DNA of 64,000 bases from Malachius bipustulatus (Eukaryota > Arthropoda > Insecta > Coleoptera > Melyridae), in the NCBI GenBank assembly GCA_910589415.1, contig OU342630.1, forward strand, positions 21,919,867 to 21,983,866, given 5' to 3'. Shown here piece after piece: positions 44,922-57,200 of this stretch. Position numbers and translations under genes: made by a program. Within the stretch, counting starts at the first letter, position 1. Every line of letters starts with the position of its first letter. The notes under the pieces were generated by a model. That model searched no databases. It saw nothing but the letters and a program-made list of their open reading frames with translations, and was not told the DNA's origin.

Positions 44922-47900
44922 ATGAGCGACCGGGAGGACGACGAAGACGAAGACCAGCAGCAGGACGGGGCCGGCAACTTATCAACGGGCGATAGCGGTG
45001 AGTACCTGCTGAGATATCCGCTATCGGCCTCGTTTCAGTGCTCGGTTTGCATGCCTGTCGAAAGAACTTACAAACGACATGGAGATTTATCGAAGCACGT
45101 ACGCAGATACCATCTTAAAATTATTAAATTTCAATGCCGGGGATGCGACCTGCTTTTCGACACAATAAAGGCATGCAAACTCCATCAAAGCCGAGCACTG
45201 AATTGTAAGAACCTCGAGGCCTCACCTGCACCCGTGCCCCCGCCCGGTCCACCGGGAGCACTTAGAATGCGCCGGCCGGCATATCATCGTCGCCGGCCTG
45301 GCTCCCCGGAGGTGACCGCCACTGCTCCTCCGCATGTTCCCGGCCCGGAGGACGTGGGGTTGCCAGCAGACGAGCGTCCTCCCGCTTCACCGCTGACACC
45401 AGCCGAAGAGGGGCTGCCAATCACGATTGTCACGGCGGCCGTCGTCCACCAGCGGCCAGAATCACCCCAGAGGCGGCGTCTCCGACCACGCGTTCCGGCC
45501 GGTGCGCCCCTCGACGACATGGCAGCCCCCGAGTCACCCGAAGAAGCCCCCGCATCCCCCGACGCAGCGTTCGGCACGCCACCCGACCATCTGGGTGGCC
45601 TCGCCTCGCCATTGGGACCACGGCGACCGCAACAGCTCTTCCCGGCCCGGCAGCCCGACCAGGATGACATCATCGTCGTGCCCTCCCCCGCAGCACCCTC
45701 CGGGGCGCCACCATCACGTCCCACTACGCCCCCCGCGCCATCAAGGGAGGCAGCTGCCCCCACCTCGCCGCCGTCTAGCCTCCGGAACGACCTCGTGGAG
45801 CCTACCCCTTCTGCTCCAGAGGAAAACCTGCCGGAGGAGAACGCTGGTCAGCGGCGATGGGTGCCACGTTTCCGGCAGCTCGACAACATCGAGGACTTCG
45901 AGGTCGCCCTGGAGGAGCTGATGAACACAGTCAGGGAGGCGGCGCGCGGTCGCGGAGATCGGCGAGGAGATGCACGGCGGCAGTCACAACAACAGCCGCC
46001 GCCGCCCCCGCCACAACAGCATCCCCGACCTCCACGAGAGCCGAATCACCGCGCGCCGCCGGCGAGAGACCAACGACGCCGACGGACACCACGCTACGAC
46101 GCCCAGGCGGCGTCGAGAATCCAGAAAATGTACCGCCGGGATAGACCACGCGCGTTCAGGGAAGTAGCGGAGGGTAACTCCCCATATTGTAATGTCTCGG
46201 GCGGTCAATTGTATGATCATTTTTGCAGGGTTTACAGCGGCGAGGGAGGAGTCGAGGAGCCAGTGATTTCCACCGATGTCCCGGCACCCCAGCCTGCACC
46301 AGCCGACGACCGAGACCCCCTGTCTGCCCCATTTACTCCTGCCGAAGTCTGGGCCCGACTGCGATTCTGCAATAATAACGCCCCCGGCCCGGACGAAATC
46401 AGGTACGGAGTATGGAAGTTCGTGGATCCGGGAGCCAGGATCCTGAGCTCCATCTACAACACCGTGCACCGATTGGGGCACATACCCAGACAGTGGGGCA
46501 GGTCGAAAACGGTGCTGATTTACAAGAAGGGCGATCGGAGTGCCGTGGAGAACTGGCGCCCGATCGCTCTCAGCAGCACCATCGCAAAGTTGTACGCCTC
46601 CGTACAGGCCCGTCGTTTGGGAGAGTGGGCTGATCGACATGGCAGGATCTCTAAACACCAAAAGGGATTCATGCCTGTCGACGGCTGTGCGGAACACAAC
46701 TTCATCCTTCAGGCGGCCATAACAGAGGCCAAACGAACGCGGAGGTCCTGCTACGTGGCGTGGCTGGACCTGACCAATGCGTTCGGATCGATCCCACACA
46801 GCACCATTTATCGCTCGCTCTCCTGGGCCGGCTTGGCTCCCGCCTCCATTGAACTGGTGCGGAGGCTGTACACCAACAACACCACGGCGATACGGTGCAG
46901 GGAGGGAACGACGGAGGAAATACCCATCCTATCTGGAGTCCGGCAGGGGTGCCCCCTCTCGCCGATCATCTTTAACCTGGCCCTTGAGCCGCTCCTGCGG
47001 GCGGTCCACTCCTTGGATGTGGGCTGTCCCGTTGCATCGGAGCGTTTCGGCGTCTTGGCATACGCCGATGACCTTGCGCTTCTCGCCAGGACTCCAGAGG
47101 GCCTCCAGACGGCCTTGGACACGGCGTGCCGTCTGGCACGTGCGGCCGGCCTCCGTTTCAACCCCCGAAAATGTGCCACGCTCCACGTAGATGGTGTCCA
47201 CAGGGATGCCGCCCCGACCACGTTCCAATTGTCCGGGACGCAATTACGCGCCCTGGACCGGAACGGGGTCTACGACCATCTCGGCATCCCCACCGGCGTC
47301 CACACAGCCCCGTCGGCCTTGGGAGTTTTAGAGAAAATGTCTGCCTGGACGTCCAGGATTGATGAATCACTCCTGGCCCCCTGGCAGAAGTTCGACGCCG
47401 TTAACACTTTCGTGTTACCTTCGGTGTCCTTCCATCTGCGTAACGGCGTCGTTCCCAAGGCCGCCCTCAACGACTTCGATAAGACCCTGAAGCGTTGTGG
47501 GAAACGGTGGCTGAGCCTCCCGCAGCGAGCGAGCGTCGAGCCGCTTTATATGTCCTGCCGTGCAGGGGGAATGGGCCTGACCCCGCTGGGCCAACTGGCG
47601 GACATATGCGCTGTGGCGCATGGTCATTCCTTGCTCAACTCACCACATCTGGGTGAGTTGTGCCGGCGGATGCTGCGGGGGGTGGTTAGTCGGAGAATCC
47701 GACGACCAGCGGAGCCGAGAGATGTGGCCGGCTTCCTCAACGGGGAAATGAGTGGCGACTTCATGAACGAGACGACGGACCCCACCAACACCTGGTCCCG
47801 TCTCAGAGTCGCCACCAAAAAGCTCAAAACCAAGCTGGGCCTCGGATGGGTTGCAGCCGAGGGAGACGGCGTTCAGCTCCAGCTGAACGGGTCGCCGCTA

Positions 47901-48704
47901 AAGACCGGCGGCGTCGAGACCGCGCTAAGAGCTGCGCTGCGGGAGTTCTTCCGACAGCGACTCTTGGATAAACCAGACCAGGGCAAAGTGTTTAGCGTTA
48001 CCAGCGCCACCACTCCGCCAAACCATTTCATGCGGGGTGGCGCATTTACGCGCTTTGCTGACTGGCGGTTTATCCACCGCGCCCGTCTCGGCTGCGTCCC
48101 CCTCAATAACGTGGCCAAGCGCTATCGACACCACCGCGCTGGCCACACCGAGGCCTGCAGGCGCTGCGGCTACGCGCAGGAAACGTTGCCGCACGTCCTG
48201 TGCCATTGTCCCCCCAACTTTAGAGCCGCCACCCTACGCCATGACGCCATCCTCGGGCGCCTGAGCAAGGCTATGCGGGTCCCGGCCGGAGCGGAGGTCA
48301 GGGTCAACCGGACCGTGCCGGGTTGCGGGGAAAATCTCCGACCCGACCTGGTGGTCCTCGACCCTGTCCAGAAGCAGGCCATAATCGTTGACGTTACTGT
48401 CCCCTTTGAAAACGGATACGCCGCATTTATTGCGGCGCGCCGTGAGAAGCGGGACAAGTACGCAAACATCGCCGACCACCTGCGAACCCAGGGCTACCAA
48501 GTTCATCTCGATGCTTTCATCGTCGGTGCCCTGGGTGGTTGGGACCCCGCAAATGAGCTCGTGCTCACCCGGCTTGGTATCGGGTGGCGTTACTCGAGAT
48601 TGATGAGGAAGCTCATGGCCTCGGACACCATAAAGTGGAGCAGGGACATCTATGTGGAACATATCACTGGCCGACGACAATACCCGGAGCCGCAGGGGGT
48701 GTAG
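44922..48704 (+). CDS. Retrotransposon polyprotein, unit 2 (intact)
   Basis: 1260 residues from the ATG at 44922. The protein appears identical to that of unit 1 from the methionine onward, including the zinc fingers, YADD at 714-717, the CCHC knuckle and the PD...D endonuclease. Base changes such as A to G at 45572 and G to A at 46796 are silent. The identity shows very recent duplication, by retrotransposition or unequal exchange. Confidence 0.9.
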   Translation: MSDREDDEDEDQQQDGAGNLSTGDSGEYLLRYPLSASFQCSVCMPVERTYKRHGDLSKHVRRYHLKIIKFQCRGCDLLFDTIKACKLHQSRALNCKNLEASPAPVPPPGPPGALRMRRPAYHRRRPGSPEVTATAPPHVPGPEDVGLPADERPPASPLTPAEEGLPITIVTAAVVHQRPESPQRRRLRPRVPAGAPLDDMAAPESPEEAPASPDAAFGTPPDHLGGLASPLGPRRPQQLFPARQPDQDDIIVVPSPAAPSGAPPSRPTTPPAPSREAAAPTSPPSSLRNDLVEPTPSAPEENLPEENAGQRRWVPRFRQLDNIEDFEVALEELMNTVREAARGRGDRRGDARRQSQQQPPPPPPQQHPRPPREPNHRAPPARDQRRRRTPRYDAQAASRIQKMYRRDRPRAFREVAEGNSPYCNVSGGQLYDHFCRVYSGEGGVEEPVISTDVPAPQPAPADDRDPLSAPFTPAEVWARLRFCNNNAPGPDEIRYGVWKFVDPGARILSSIYNTVHRLGHIPRQWGRSKTVLIYKKGDRSAVENWRPIALSSTIAKLYASVQARRLGEWADRHGRISKHQKGFMPVDGCAEHNFILQAAITEAKRTRRSCYVAWLDLTNAFGSIPHSTIYRSLSWAGLAPASIELVRRLYTNNTTAIRCREGTTEEIPILSGVRQGCPLSPIIFNLALEPLLRAVHSLDVGCPVASERFGVLAYADDLALLARTPEGLQTALDTACRLARAAGLRFNPRKCATLHVDGVHRDAAPTTFQLSGTQLRALDRNGVYDHLGIPTGVHTAPSALGVLEKMSAWTSRIDESLLAPWQKFDAVNTFVLPSVSFHLRNGVVPKAALNDFDKTLKRCGKRWLSLPQRASVEPLYMSCRAGGMGLTPLGQLADICAVAHGHSLLNSPHLGELCRRMLRGVVSRRIRRPAEPRDVAGFLNGEMSGDFMNETTDPTNTWSRLRVATKKLKTKLGLGWVAAEGDGVQLQLNGSPLKTGGVETALRAALREFFRQRLLDKPDQGKVFSVTSATTPPNHFMRGGAFTRFADWRFIHRARLGCVPLNNVAKRYRHHRAGHTEACRRCGYAQETLPHVLCHCPPNFRAATLRHDAILGRLSKAMRVPAGAEVRVNRTVPGCGENLRPDLVVLDPVQKQAIIVDVTVPFENGYAAFIAARREKRDKYANIADHLRTQGYQVHLDAFIVGALGGWDPANELVLTRLGIGWRYSRLMRKLMASDTIKWSRDIYVEHITGRRQYPEPQGV

Positions 48705-49244
48705 ACGTACATTGGCCGCCCGAGACGAAGGGGGTGCCGATCTCTTTTAAATTTATTGTGTGGTGTGATTTATTTGGTGCTGTAGTGTCTGTTTTATATT
48801 TTTATGCTATTATATTATGATTCAGATTACCTGTTATATGTATCCAAACCCCATTTTAATTTTATCACGCGCTTGTACTGATTGTTGTTATTTTATTTAT
48901 ACTTATACATTTTTATCTCTACACTTTTATATAATTTTAACCTGAACAACAGTGCTGTGATATTTATTTACTGAACTTTAATCTGTGATATTATTTATAA
49001 CATCTTTACCTAGTCGTTTTAATTAAATGTCTTTATATTTTTAACTGTGCTGTGCTTTATGTATTTTAACTACTCTGTATATGTAATATATTATTTTTTT
49101 AGACTAGGCTAGGTAATGTATTAATTAAGTTCTGTGCAATATTTAAGTCTCACATGTAAATAACCACCCCATAGGGGCCAAATATTTGTATTTAATTAAG
49201 GATACTATACTGTGTATGCAAAATAATTTGCTAATAAAGGTTAA
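48705..49244 (+). other. 3' UTR of unit 2
   Basis: 540 bp, AT-rich, in contrast to the GC-rich ORF. It ends AATAAAGGTTAA, immediately followed by U2 nt 40, with no poly(A). The equivalent region of unit 1 is 44021-44560 and that of unit 4 is 58216-58754. Confidence 0.8.
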
Positions 49245-49391
49245 TCTGTTCTTATCAGCTTAATATCTGATACGCCCCACATGTGGGGCCAGTATATTAA
49301 TCTTGTTTTTGGAACTGGACAGAGGCTCGGGGCTTGCTCCACCTCCGTCACGGGTCGGCCCGGTATTGCAGTACCGCCGGGATTGGCCCAC
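49245..49391 (+). pseudogene. U2 snRNA nt 40-186, start of unit 3
   Basis: 147 nt with one visible difference from the complete U2 gene (TTTTTGGAACTGG for TTTTTGGGACTGG). Confidence 0.93.
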
Positions 49392-49529
49392 TTTTCATCA
49401 ATCTAAAGTGACATTTTATAGTTATAACACCGTCCGTCCAGTTCCAATCGAGAAGCGACTAGAAAAGTATTAAACGGGCCAGAAACTCCACGAACAAAAA
49501 TTCGGAGTTTCTAAATTTGACCATCCCCA

Positions 49530-52154
49530 CACTGAGAGAAGTGATGCATTTATCATTATCTCTTCGCTACTTATGAAATGCGAAGTTTAACTGTAATAAG
49601 GGTCCTTTGTAGTAAACGAGTTTATTTCCACTAAAACTATTAGTGAGTTTGCAAAAAACGTGAAATTCGTTTGAGTTGATTAGTTTGCCAGTAAATAATA
49701 AAAATCCCAAACTAAGAATTTGATCATCACAAACTAAATTATTTACAGTCAAACTATATAACTTCATCAGTAAGTTTTGCTTTGTGTCTACGCAAAATAT
49801 GAGATTATTTACACTATAACTAACAATATTTATAGAGAATCTTACAGAATTTTATCATTATCAAATATCTATTTAGAGCAAACTTGTGAAGAAAATCATG
49901 ATTTAAATCTAAACTTTTATAATTTACCGAACAGCAAGCGTGAATATTGCCAATAACTGGACATCTCTTGTGCTTAAAGAATATGTTTTTGAAAAATTAA
50001 TATTAGTTTGCTGTTAAACACATTTGTTGGGGAATAACTAACCGCGGGTTTCCCCGCGGTTGTATGCGCAATAACGCCGCGGATGCACGCACAGCGTCAT
50101 TTCATCATGGTACAAGCAACAAGCACCGCGAAGTGACGCCACGCGCGTGTATGAAAGTTAAAGTAAAGAAAAAGATTTAATAATTGATCGCATTATTGAA
50201 AATAACGAAATAATAATGGAAGAACTGCTAATAATGGAAGAAAGGTATTGGTATTGGGATGAGGTATTGGAATGGGGTTTTGGATACATGTGTTCCGTTT
50301 TTGCAGGTAAGTAAGTGTTATACTCGTTGCATTAATACATTCCACCAGAGGAAGGTACGCAGTTCACACTCTATTGTAGAGATGAGCTTTATTTAAGCTC
50401 ATTGTATATTTTTATCCAAAAAATCTATGTTAATCTAATTATTATAAAGTTTTTGATGTTATATTAGCTTATAAAGTTTTTGTTTAATTTATGAACCACT
50501 TATTTGTTATAATAAATACGTACAGCAATCAAAATATTGGCAAATAAAAAAAAAAGTGTAACTCGAAGTCAAAATTAACCTTTCATTCTTGTGATTGTTG
50601 TACAACGTGAATAATATTTGGTAAATAACAATGAATTCAAAATCCCTATGTTGCGAAGGCAAACACAACATACGGTAATATAAAAAAAGTTGTTTCCGAT
50701 TTTGAAAAAAAGTATATCTACCAAAAATAGTATATCTGTGTATAGACCATAGCCGCAACATGCACGCAATCTTTTACAGCAATTTATATAAAAATTACAA
50801 ATGAATTAATTTACAGAATAATTGGAATTACACCGATAGAAAGTGCAAGTGGGTTCAGATACCAGTATTGAATACTTGACAACTCAAGAACCAGTCACCA
50901 CCATTACTACAGTCAACCTGTATAGGCAAAGCAATTTTATCAGTGTATCAATTAAAGGGCTTGCTGGACTCCACATGCCAGGCACATTTAGTTGACATAA
51001 TAACTACACATTTTTTAAATGGAAATTATCCGTAAGTAATGCTGCATTTGAAAATAATGATAATGCTGAATTATTAAGTGCTTATGTGGATGAAAAATAA
51101 ATTAAAAATAATTCATTATATTTTAGATTATTTTTTTTTTTGTTAGAAAAATAATGTTACCTATTTGATTTTGCAGAAGAACCATTTAATTCGGTAATTT
51201 AAATTAATTTTTAAATGTGAATTGAATTACCATAATATTTCATTCCAGTTTCAGATATCTCGCTTTTAAATGGTATATTCTCAAAATAAATAAAAAAATA
51301 ATTGCTATTAAAGTGGTACCTATGTTTTGTAATTTTCTTTTTAAGTATATAAAATACTGTTATTTATTTTTTTTTGTATTCGAATTTGGATCAATTTTCA
51401 TTTTGATTTATGTTAATTTATGTAAAAAATTTTTTTTACATAAATAAAAAGTTATAAAATAACTATTGTATAAAAGTTGGGTTAAAAGGTTAAATAATTT
51501 TGAATAAATTAAAATATGCTTATTTTGATTTTTTAATTTATCCCGATCCCCTTCATCGAAAAAAAAAAAAAACAGGTGGTATTAATAAACCATGCATTTT
51601 AACAATAAACTAATAATTTTTTCCCGAACAACTAATGATAATTATTGATTATAATGCAGGTGCTGATCATTAATAAACTTAACATAGCTTAAACTTCCAA
51701 AAAATAATGGCTAACTTTTGTCATGTGTCCACTGAGATATTTAGTTTATGATGAAGCAATAATGCACTTATAGCAAAGCAATATTATGTACAATCAACAT
51801 TCTGATTTTGCAATATTATCTGATCATAAACAAATCATCATTTATCAGAAATGAAAAAAAGTTACTGACTAAAATGCATTGATTCCCATACAACATGTGT
51901 TTATTTATGAAAAGCTTACATGGTATACATACAAAAATCAACATGTTTATGAAAAACCCGAGAAGTTCATGATAATATAAACGAAAACTTTATGGTAAAT
52001 TTTATATTTAACTCTCGTGGACTTGTGGTAAACACATCTGCTCAAACTAAAATCACGTTTATTGCAAACTAATATTAGTTAGGCAGAATCGAAACTAGCG
52101 CCTAGTTAATCATAACATGGGCTAGTTAGGATTAAACTATTACTTCTCTCAGTG
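49530..52154. mobile_element. 2.6-kb DNA transposon with CACTGAGAGAAGT ends
   Basis: The ends CACTGAGAGAAGT and ACTTCTCTCAGTG are exact 13-bp inverted repeats. CA precedes and follows, and the uninterrupted sequence in unit 5 (around 59035) shows a single CA, so a 2-bp duplication is likely. The inside is AT-rich with no long frame. A short exon-like ORF lies at 50216-50306. The CACTG start recalls CACTA/EnSpm or Chapaev elements, but no transposase is recognisable. Superfamily unresolved. Confidence 0.8.
50216..50306 (+). other. Exon-like short ORF in the CACTG element
   Basis: ATG followed by 30 codons (MEELLIMEERYWYWDEVLEW) and then a strong donor, CAG|GTAAGTAAG. It looks like the first exon of a lost transposon gene. 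A GC-rich palindrome (AACCGCGG...CCGCGGTT) lies upstream at about 50040. No downstream exon can be assigned safely. Confidence 0.35.
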
Positions 52155-52235
52155 CACGCCACGTATGAGACGGACATCTGACACCGACACCCCAGTGGAC
52201 CACTGACCAGTGCCGCTAACCAACCACCATCAAGA

Positions 52236-54230
52236 ATGAGCGACCGGGAGGACGACGAAGACCAGCAGCAGAACGGTGACGGGGCCGGCAACTTATCAAC
52301 GGGCGATAGCGGTGAGTACCTGCTGAGATATCCGCTATCGGCCTCGTTTCAGTGCTCGGTCTGCATGCCTGTGGAAAGAACATATAGACGACATGGCGAC
52401 TTATCGAAACACGTCCGCCGATATCACCTCAAGACAATTAAATTTCAATGTCGCGGATGTGATTTATTATTTGATACGATAAAGGCATGCAAACTCCACC
52501 AGAGCCGAGCATTGAACTGCAGGAACCTCGAGGCCTCACCTGCACCCGTGCCCCCGCCCGTTCCACCGGGAGCACTTCGAATGCGCCGGCCGGCATATCA
52601 TCGCCGCCGGCCCGGTTCCCCGGAGATAATTGCCCCCGCTTCTCCGCATGTTCCCGGCCCGGAGAATGTGAGGTTGTCGCCAATGGATGAACGTCCTCCC
52701 GGTTCACCACTGACACCGATGGAACAAGGGCTGCCAACAGCGGTGGTCACGACGGCTGTTATCCACCAACAGCAGGAATCACCCGAGAGGCGGCGTCTCC
52801 GACCACGCATTCCGGCCGGTGCGCCCCTCGACAACATTGCAGCCGTTGGAGCCCCCGAGTCGCCCGATACAGCTCCCGCATCCCCAGAGGCAGCATTCGG
52901 GACGCCACCTGACCATCTGGGTGGCCTTGCATCGCCGCCGAGACCACGACGACGGCCACAGCAGCCCGAAGAGGATGCCATCACCGTGGTGCCCGCCTCC
53001 GCAACACCAGTAGCCGCCGCACCCTCCACAACGCCACCCCGGACCGACCTCATGGAGCCAACCCTTCCTGCCCCCGAGGAAGGTCTGCCGGAGGAAAATG
53101 CGAACCAGCGGCTATGGGTACCACGCCTCGAGGGAGTCAGCGATGCCGAGGAGTTCGAGGCCATGCTGGATGACCTGATCAGCGCGGTCAGAGAGGTTGC
53201 ACGGCGTCGTGGAGACCAGCAAGACCGGCCGCAGCCGCAACCACCACGGCAACAAAACCGCCCCCTCCAGCCGGCGACAAACCATCAACGCCGGCGGGGG
53301 CCTCGCTACGACGCCCAAGCAGCCTCCAGGATCCAAAAACTGTACCGGCAGGATCGACCTCGAGCAGTCAGGGAAGTAGTGGAGGGTGACTCCCCTTATT
53401 GTAATATCTCTAGCCGCCGCTTATTCGATCATTTTTCCAGGGTCTGCAGCGACGGGGGAAGAGTCGCCGAGCCGGTGGTGATTCCACCCGATGTGCCCAC
53501 ACCGGAGCCCGTTCCGGAAGACGACACAGACCCACTGTCTGCCCCCTTTACCCCGGCCGAGGTCTGGGCGAGGCTGCGTTTCTGCAGCAACAATGCCCCC
53601 GGCCCGGACGAGATCAGATACGGCCTCTGGAAGTATTTTGATCCGGGCGCGAGGGTGTTGTGCTCAGTTTACAACACCGTGCATCGGCTGGGGCACGTCC
53701 CAAGTCAGTGGGGAAAATCCAGGACGGTGCTCATATTCAAGAAGGGCGATAGGGACTCCGTCGATAGCTGGAGACCCATCGCCCTGAGCAGCACCGTCGC
53801 CAAATTGTACGCCTCCGTACTGGCCCGTCGTTTGGGGGAGTGGGCTAGTCGACACGGCAGGATCTCCAAATCCCAGAAGGGATTCATGCCTGTCGACGGC
53901 TGTGCGGAGCATAATTTTATCTTGCAGGCCGCCATCATGGAGGCCAGGCGATCGCGAAAGTCTTGCTGCGTTGCGTGGCTCGACCTGACCAACGCGTTTG
54001 GCTCCATTCCGCACAGCACCATTTACCAGTCCCTCTCCTGGGCCGGTCTGGCTCCCGCCTCCATAGACTTGGTGCGGAGGCTGTACCTAAATAACACCAC
54101 GGCGATCAGGTGCCATGACGGATGGACGGAGGATATCCCAATATCATCTGGGGTCCGCCAGGGGTGCCCACTGTCCCCCATCATTTTTAACCTCGCTCTG
54201 GAGCCACTCCTGCGGGCTGTTTTATATTAA
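52236..54230 (+). pseudogene. Retrotransposon polyprotein, unit 3, truncated in RT
   Basis: The lineage B frame opens at the ATG 52236 with zinc fingers, a Pro/Arg-rich linker and RT up to GVRQGCPLSPIIF and LEPLLRAV. It then runs into foreign sequence and stops at 54228-54230. The YADD motif, CCHC knuckle and endonuclease are lost, so it cannot transpose. Over the shared part it is nearly identical to unit 5. Its codons around 52316-52355 match lineage A instead (YLLRY, and CAG where unit 5 has CAA), a sign of exchange between lineages. Confidence 0.88.
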
Positions 54231-57200
54231 TAACACCGTCCAGTTCCTAAAAGAGAAGCGATTTGAAGAAGTATACAACGGGCCAGAAACTCCACGACAA
54301 AATTCGGAGTTTCTGAATTTTCCATACCACGCCCTATAAGACGGACCAGCTGCACTTACCTGCAGACCTACGTGGGGACCTACCTACTTCACCAGTGACC
54401 AGTGCCAGCCAGCAATAACAATGAGCGACCGGGAGGACGACGAAGACGAAGACCAGCAGCAGAACGGTGACGGGGCCGGCAACTTATCGACGGGCGATAG
54501 CGGTGAGTACATATTGAGATATCCGCTATCGGCCTCGTTTCAGTGCTCGGTTTGCATGCCTGTCGAAAGAACTTACAAACGACATGGAGATTTATCGAAG
54601 CACGTACGCAGATACCATCTCAAAACTATTAAATTTCAATGCCGGGGATGCGACCTGCTTTTCGACACAATAAAGGCATGCAAACTCCATCAAAGCCGAG
54701 CACTGAATTGTAAGAACCTCGAGGCCTCACCTGCACCCGTGCCCCCGCCCGTTCCACCGGGAGCACTTAGAATGCGCCGGCCGGCATATCATCGTCGCCG
54801 GCCTGGCTCCCCGGAGGTGACCGCCAGTGCTCCTCCGCATGTTCCCGGCCCGGAGGACGTGAGGTTGTCAGTGGACGAGCGTCCTCCCGCTTCACCACTG
54901 ACACCAGCCGAAGAGGGGCTGCCAATCACGATAGTCACGGCGGCCGTCGTCCACCAGCGGCCAGAATCACCCCAGAGGCGGTGTCTCCGACCACGCGTTC
55001 CGGCCGGTGCGCCCCTCGACGACATGGCAGCCCCCGAGTCACCCGATGAAGCCCCCGCATCCCCCGACGCAGCATTCGGCACGCCACCCGACCATCTGGG
55101 TGGCCTCGCCTCGCCATTGGGACCACGGCGACCACAACAGCTCTTCCCGGCACGGCAGCCCGACCAGGATGACATCATCGTGGTGCCCTCCCCCGCAGCA
55201 TCCTCCAGGGCGCCACCACCATCGTTCACCACGCCCCCCGCACCACCAAGGGAGGCCACTGCCCCCACCTCGCCGCCGGCTAGCCTCCGGAACGACCTCG
55301 TGGAGCCTACCCTTTCTGCTCCAGAGGAAAACCTGCCGGAGGAGAACGCTGGTCAGCGACGGTGGGTGCCACGCTTCCGGCAGCTCAATAATATCGAGGA
55401 CTTCGAGACCGCCCTGGAGGAGCTGATGAACACAGTCAGGGAGGCGGCGCGCGGTCGTGAAGATCGGCAGGGAGATGCACGGCGGCAGTCACAACAACAG
55501 CCGCCGCCGCCCCCACCACAACAACAACAGCATCCCCGACCCCAGCGAGAGCCGAACCACCGCGCGCCGCCGGCGAGAGACCAGCGACGTCGGCGAGCAC
55601 CCCGCTACGACGCCCAGGCGGCGTCGAGAATCCAGAAAATGTACCGCCAGGATAGACCGCGCGCTTTTAGGGAGGTAGCGGAGGGTAACTCCCCATATTG
55701 TAATATCTCGGGCGGCCAATTATATAATCATTTTTTCAGGGTTTACAGCGGCGAGGGAGGAGTCGAGGAGCCAGTGATTTCCACCGATGTCCCGGCACCC
55801 CAGCCTGTCCCAGTCGACGACCGAGACCCCCTGTCTGCCCCATTTACTCCTGCCGAAGTCTGGGCCCGTCTGCGATTCTGCAGCAAGAACGCCCCCGGCC
55901 CAGACGAAATCAGGTACGGAGTGTGGAAATTCGTCGATCCGGGAGCCAGGATTCTGAGCTCCATTTATAACACCGTGCACCGATTGGGGCACATACCCAG
56001 ACAGTGGGGCAGGTCGAAGACGGTGCTCATCTACAAGAAGGGCGATCGGAATGCCGTGGAGAACTGGCGACCGATCGCTCTCAGCAGCACCATCGCCAAG
56101 TTGTACGCCTCCGTACAGGCCCGTCGTTTGGGAGAGTGGGCCGACCGACATGGCAGAATCTCTAAACACCAAAAGGGATTCATGCCTGTCGACGGCTGTG
56201 CGGAACACAACTTTATTCTGCAGGCGGCCATAACAGAGGCCAAACGAACGCGGAGGTCCTGCTACGTGGCGTGGCTGGACCTGACCAATGCGTTCGGATC
56301 GATCCCGCACAGCACCATTTATCGGTCACTCTCCTGGGCCGGCTTGGCTCCCGCCTCCATCGAACTGGTGCGGAGGCTGTACACAGGCAACACCACGGCG
56401 ATACGGTGCAGGGAGGGAGCGACGGAGGAAATACCCATCCTATCTGGAGTCCGGCAGGGATGCCCCCTCTCGCCGATCATCTTCAACCTGGCCCTTGAGC
56501 CGCTCCTGCGGGCGGTTCACTCTTTGGACGTGGGCTGCCCCGTCGCATCGGAGCGTTTCGGCGTCTTGGCGTACGCCGATGACCTTGCGCTCCTTGCCAG
56601 GACTCCAGAGGGTCTCCAGACGGCCTTAGACACGGCGTGCCGATTGGCACGCGCGGCCGGCCTCCGTTTCAACCCCCAGAAATGTGCCACGCTCCACGTA
56701 GATGGTGTCCACAGGGATGCCGCCCCAACCACGTTCCAATTGTCCGGGACGCAATTACGCGCCCTGGACCGGAACGGGGTCTACGACCATCTCGGCATCC
56801 CAACCGGCGTCCACACAGCCCCGTCAGCCTTGGGAGTTTTGGAGAAAATGTCTGCCTGGACGTCCAGGATTGATGAATCACTCCTGGCCCCCTGGCAGAA
56901 GTTCGACGCCGTTAACACTTTCGTGTTACCTTCGGTATCCATCCATCTGCGTAACGGCGTCGTTCCCAAGGCCGCCCTCAACGACTTCGACAAGACCCTG
57001 AAGCGTTGTGGGAAACGGTGGCTGAGCCTCCCGCAGCGAGCGAGCGTCGAGCCGCTTTATATGTCCTGCCGTGCAGGGGGAATGGGCCTGACCCCGCTGG
57101 GCCAACTGGCGGACATATGCGCTGTGGCGCATGGCCATTCCTTGCTCAACTCACCACATCTGGGTGAGTTGTGCCGGCGGATGCTGCGGGGGGTGGTTAG

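Larger units (their letters stand above)
44561..49244 (+). mobile_element. U2-targeting non-LTR element, unit 2 (lineage A)
   Basis: 4684 bp and nearly identical to unit 1. The differences are a 9-base indel just before the start codon and a few substitutions. It begins with U2 nt 40-186 joined directly to the 3' end of unit 1. No U2 nt 1-39 precedes it. Confidence 0.88.
49245..54220 (+). mobile_element. U2-targeting non-LTR element, unit 3 (lineage B, truncated)
   Basis: It starts with U2 nt 40-186 and the lineage B spacer. It is interrupted by a CACTG-ended element (49530-52154) and resumes with the ORF at 52236. It breaks off inside the RT domain at about 54220, where it is fused to the spacer of unit 4. 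Confidence 0.85.
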
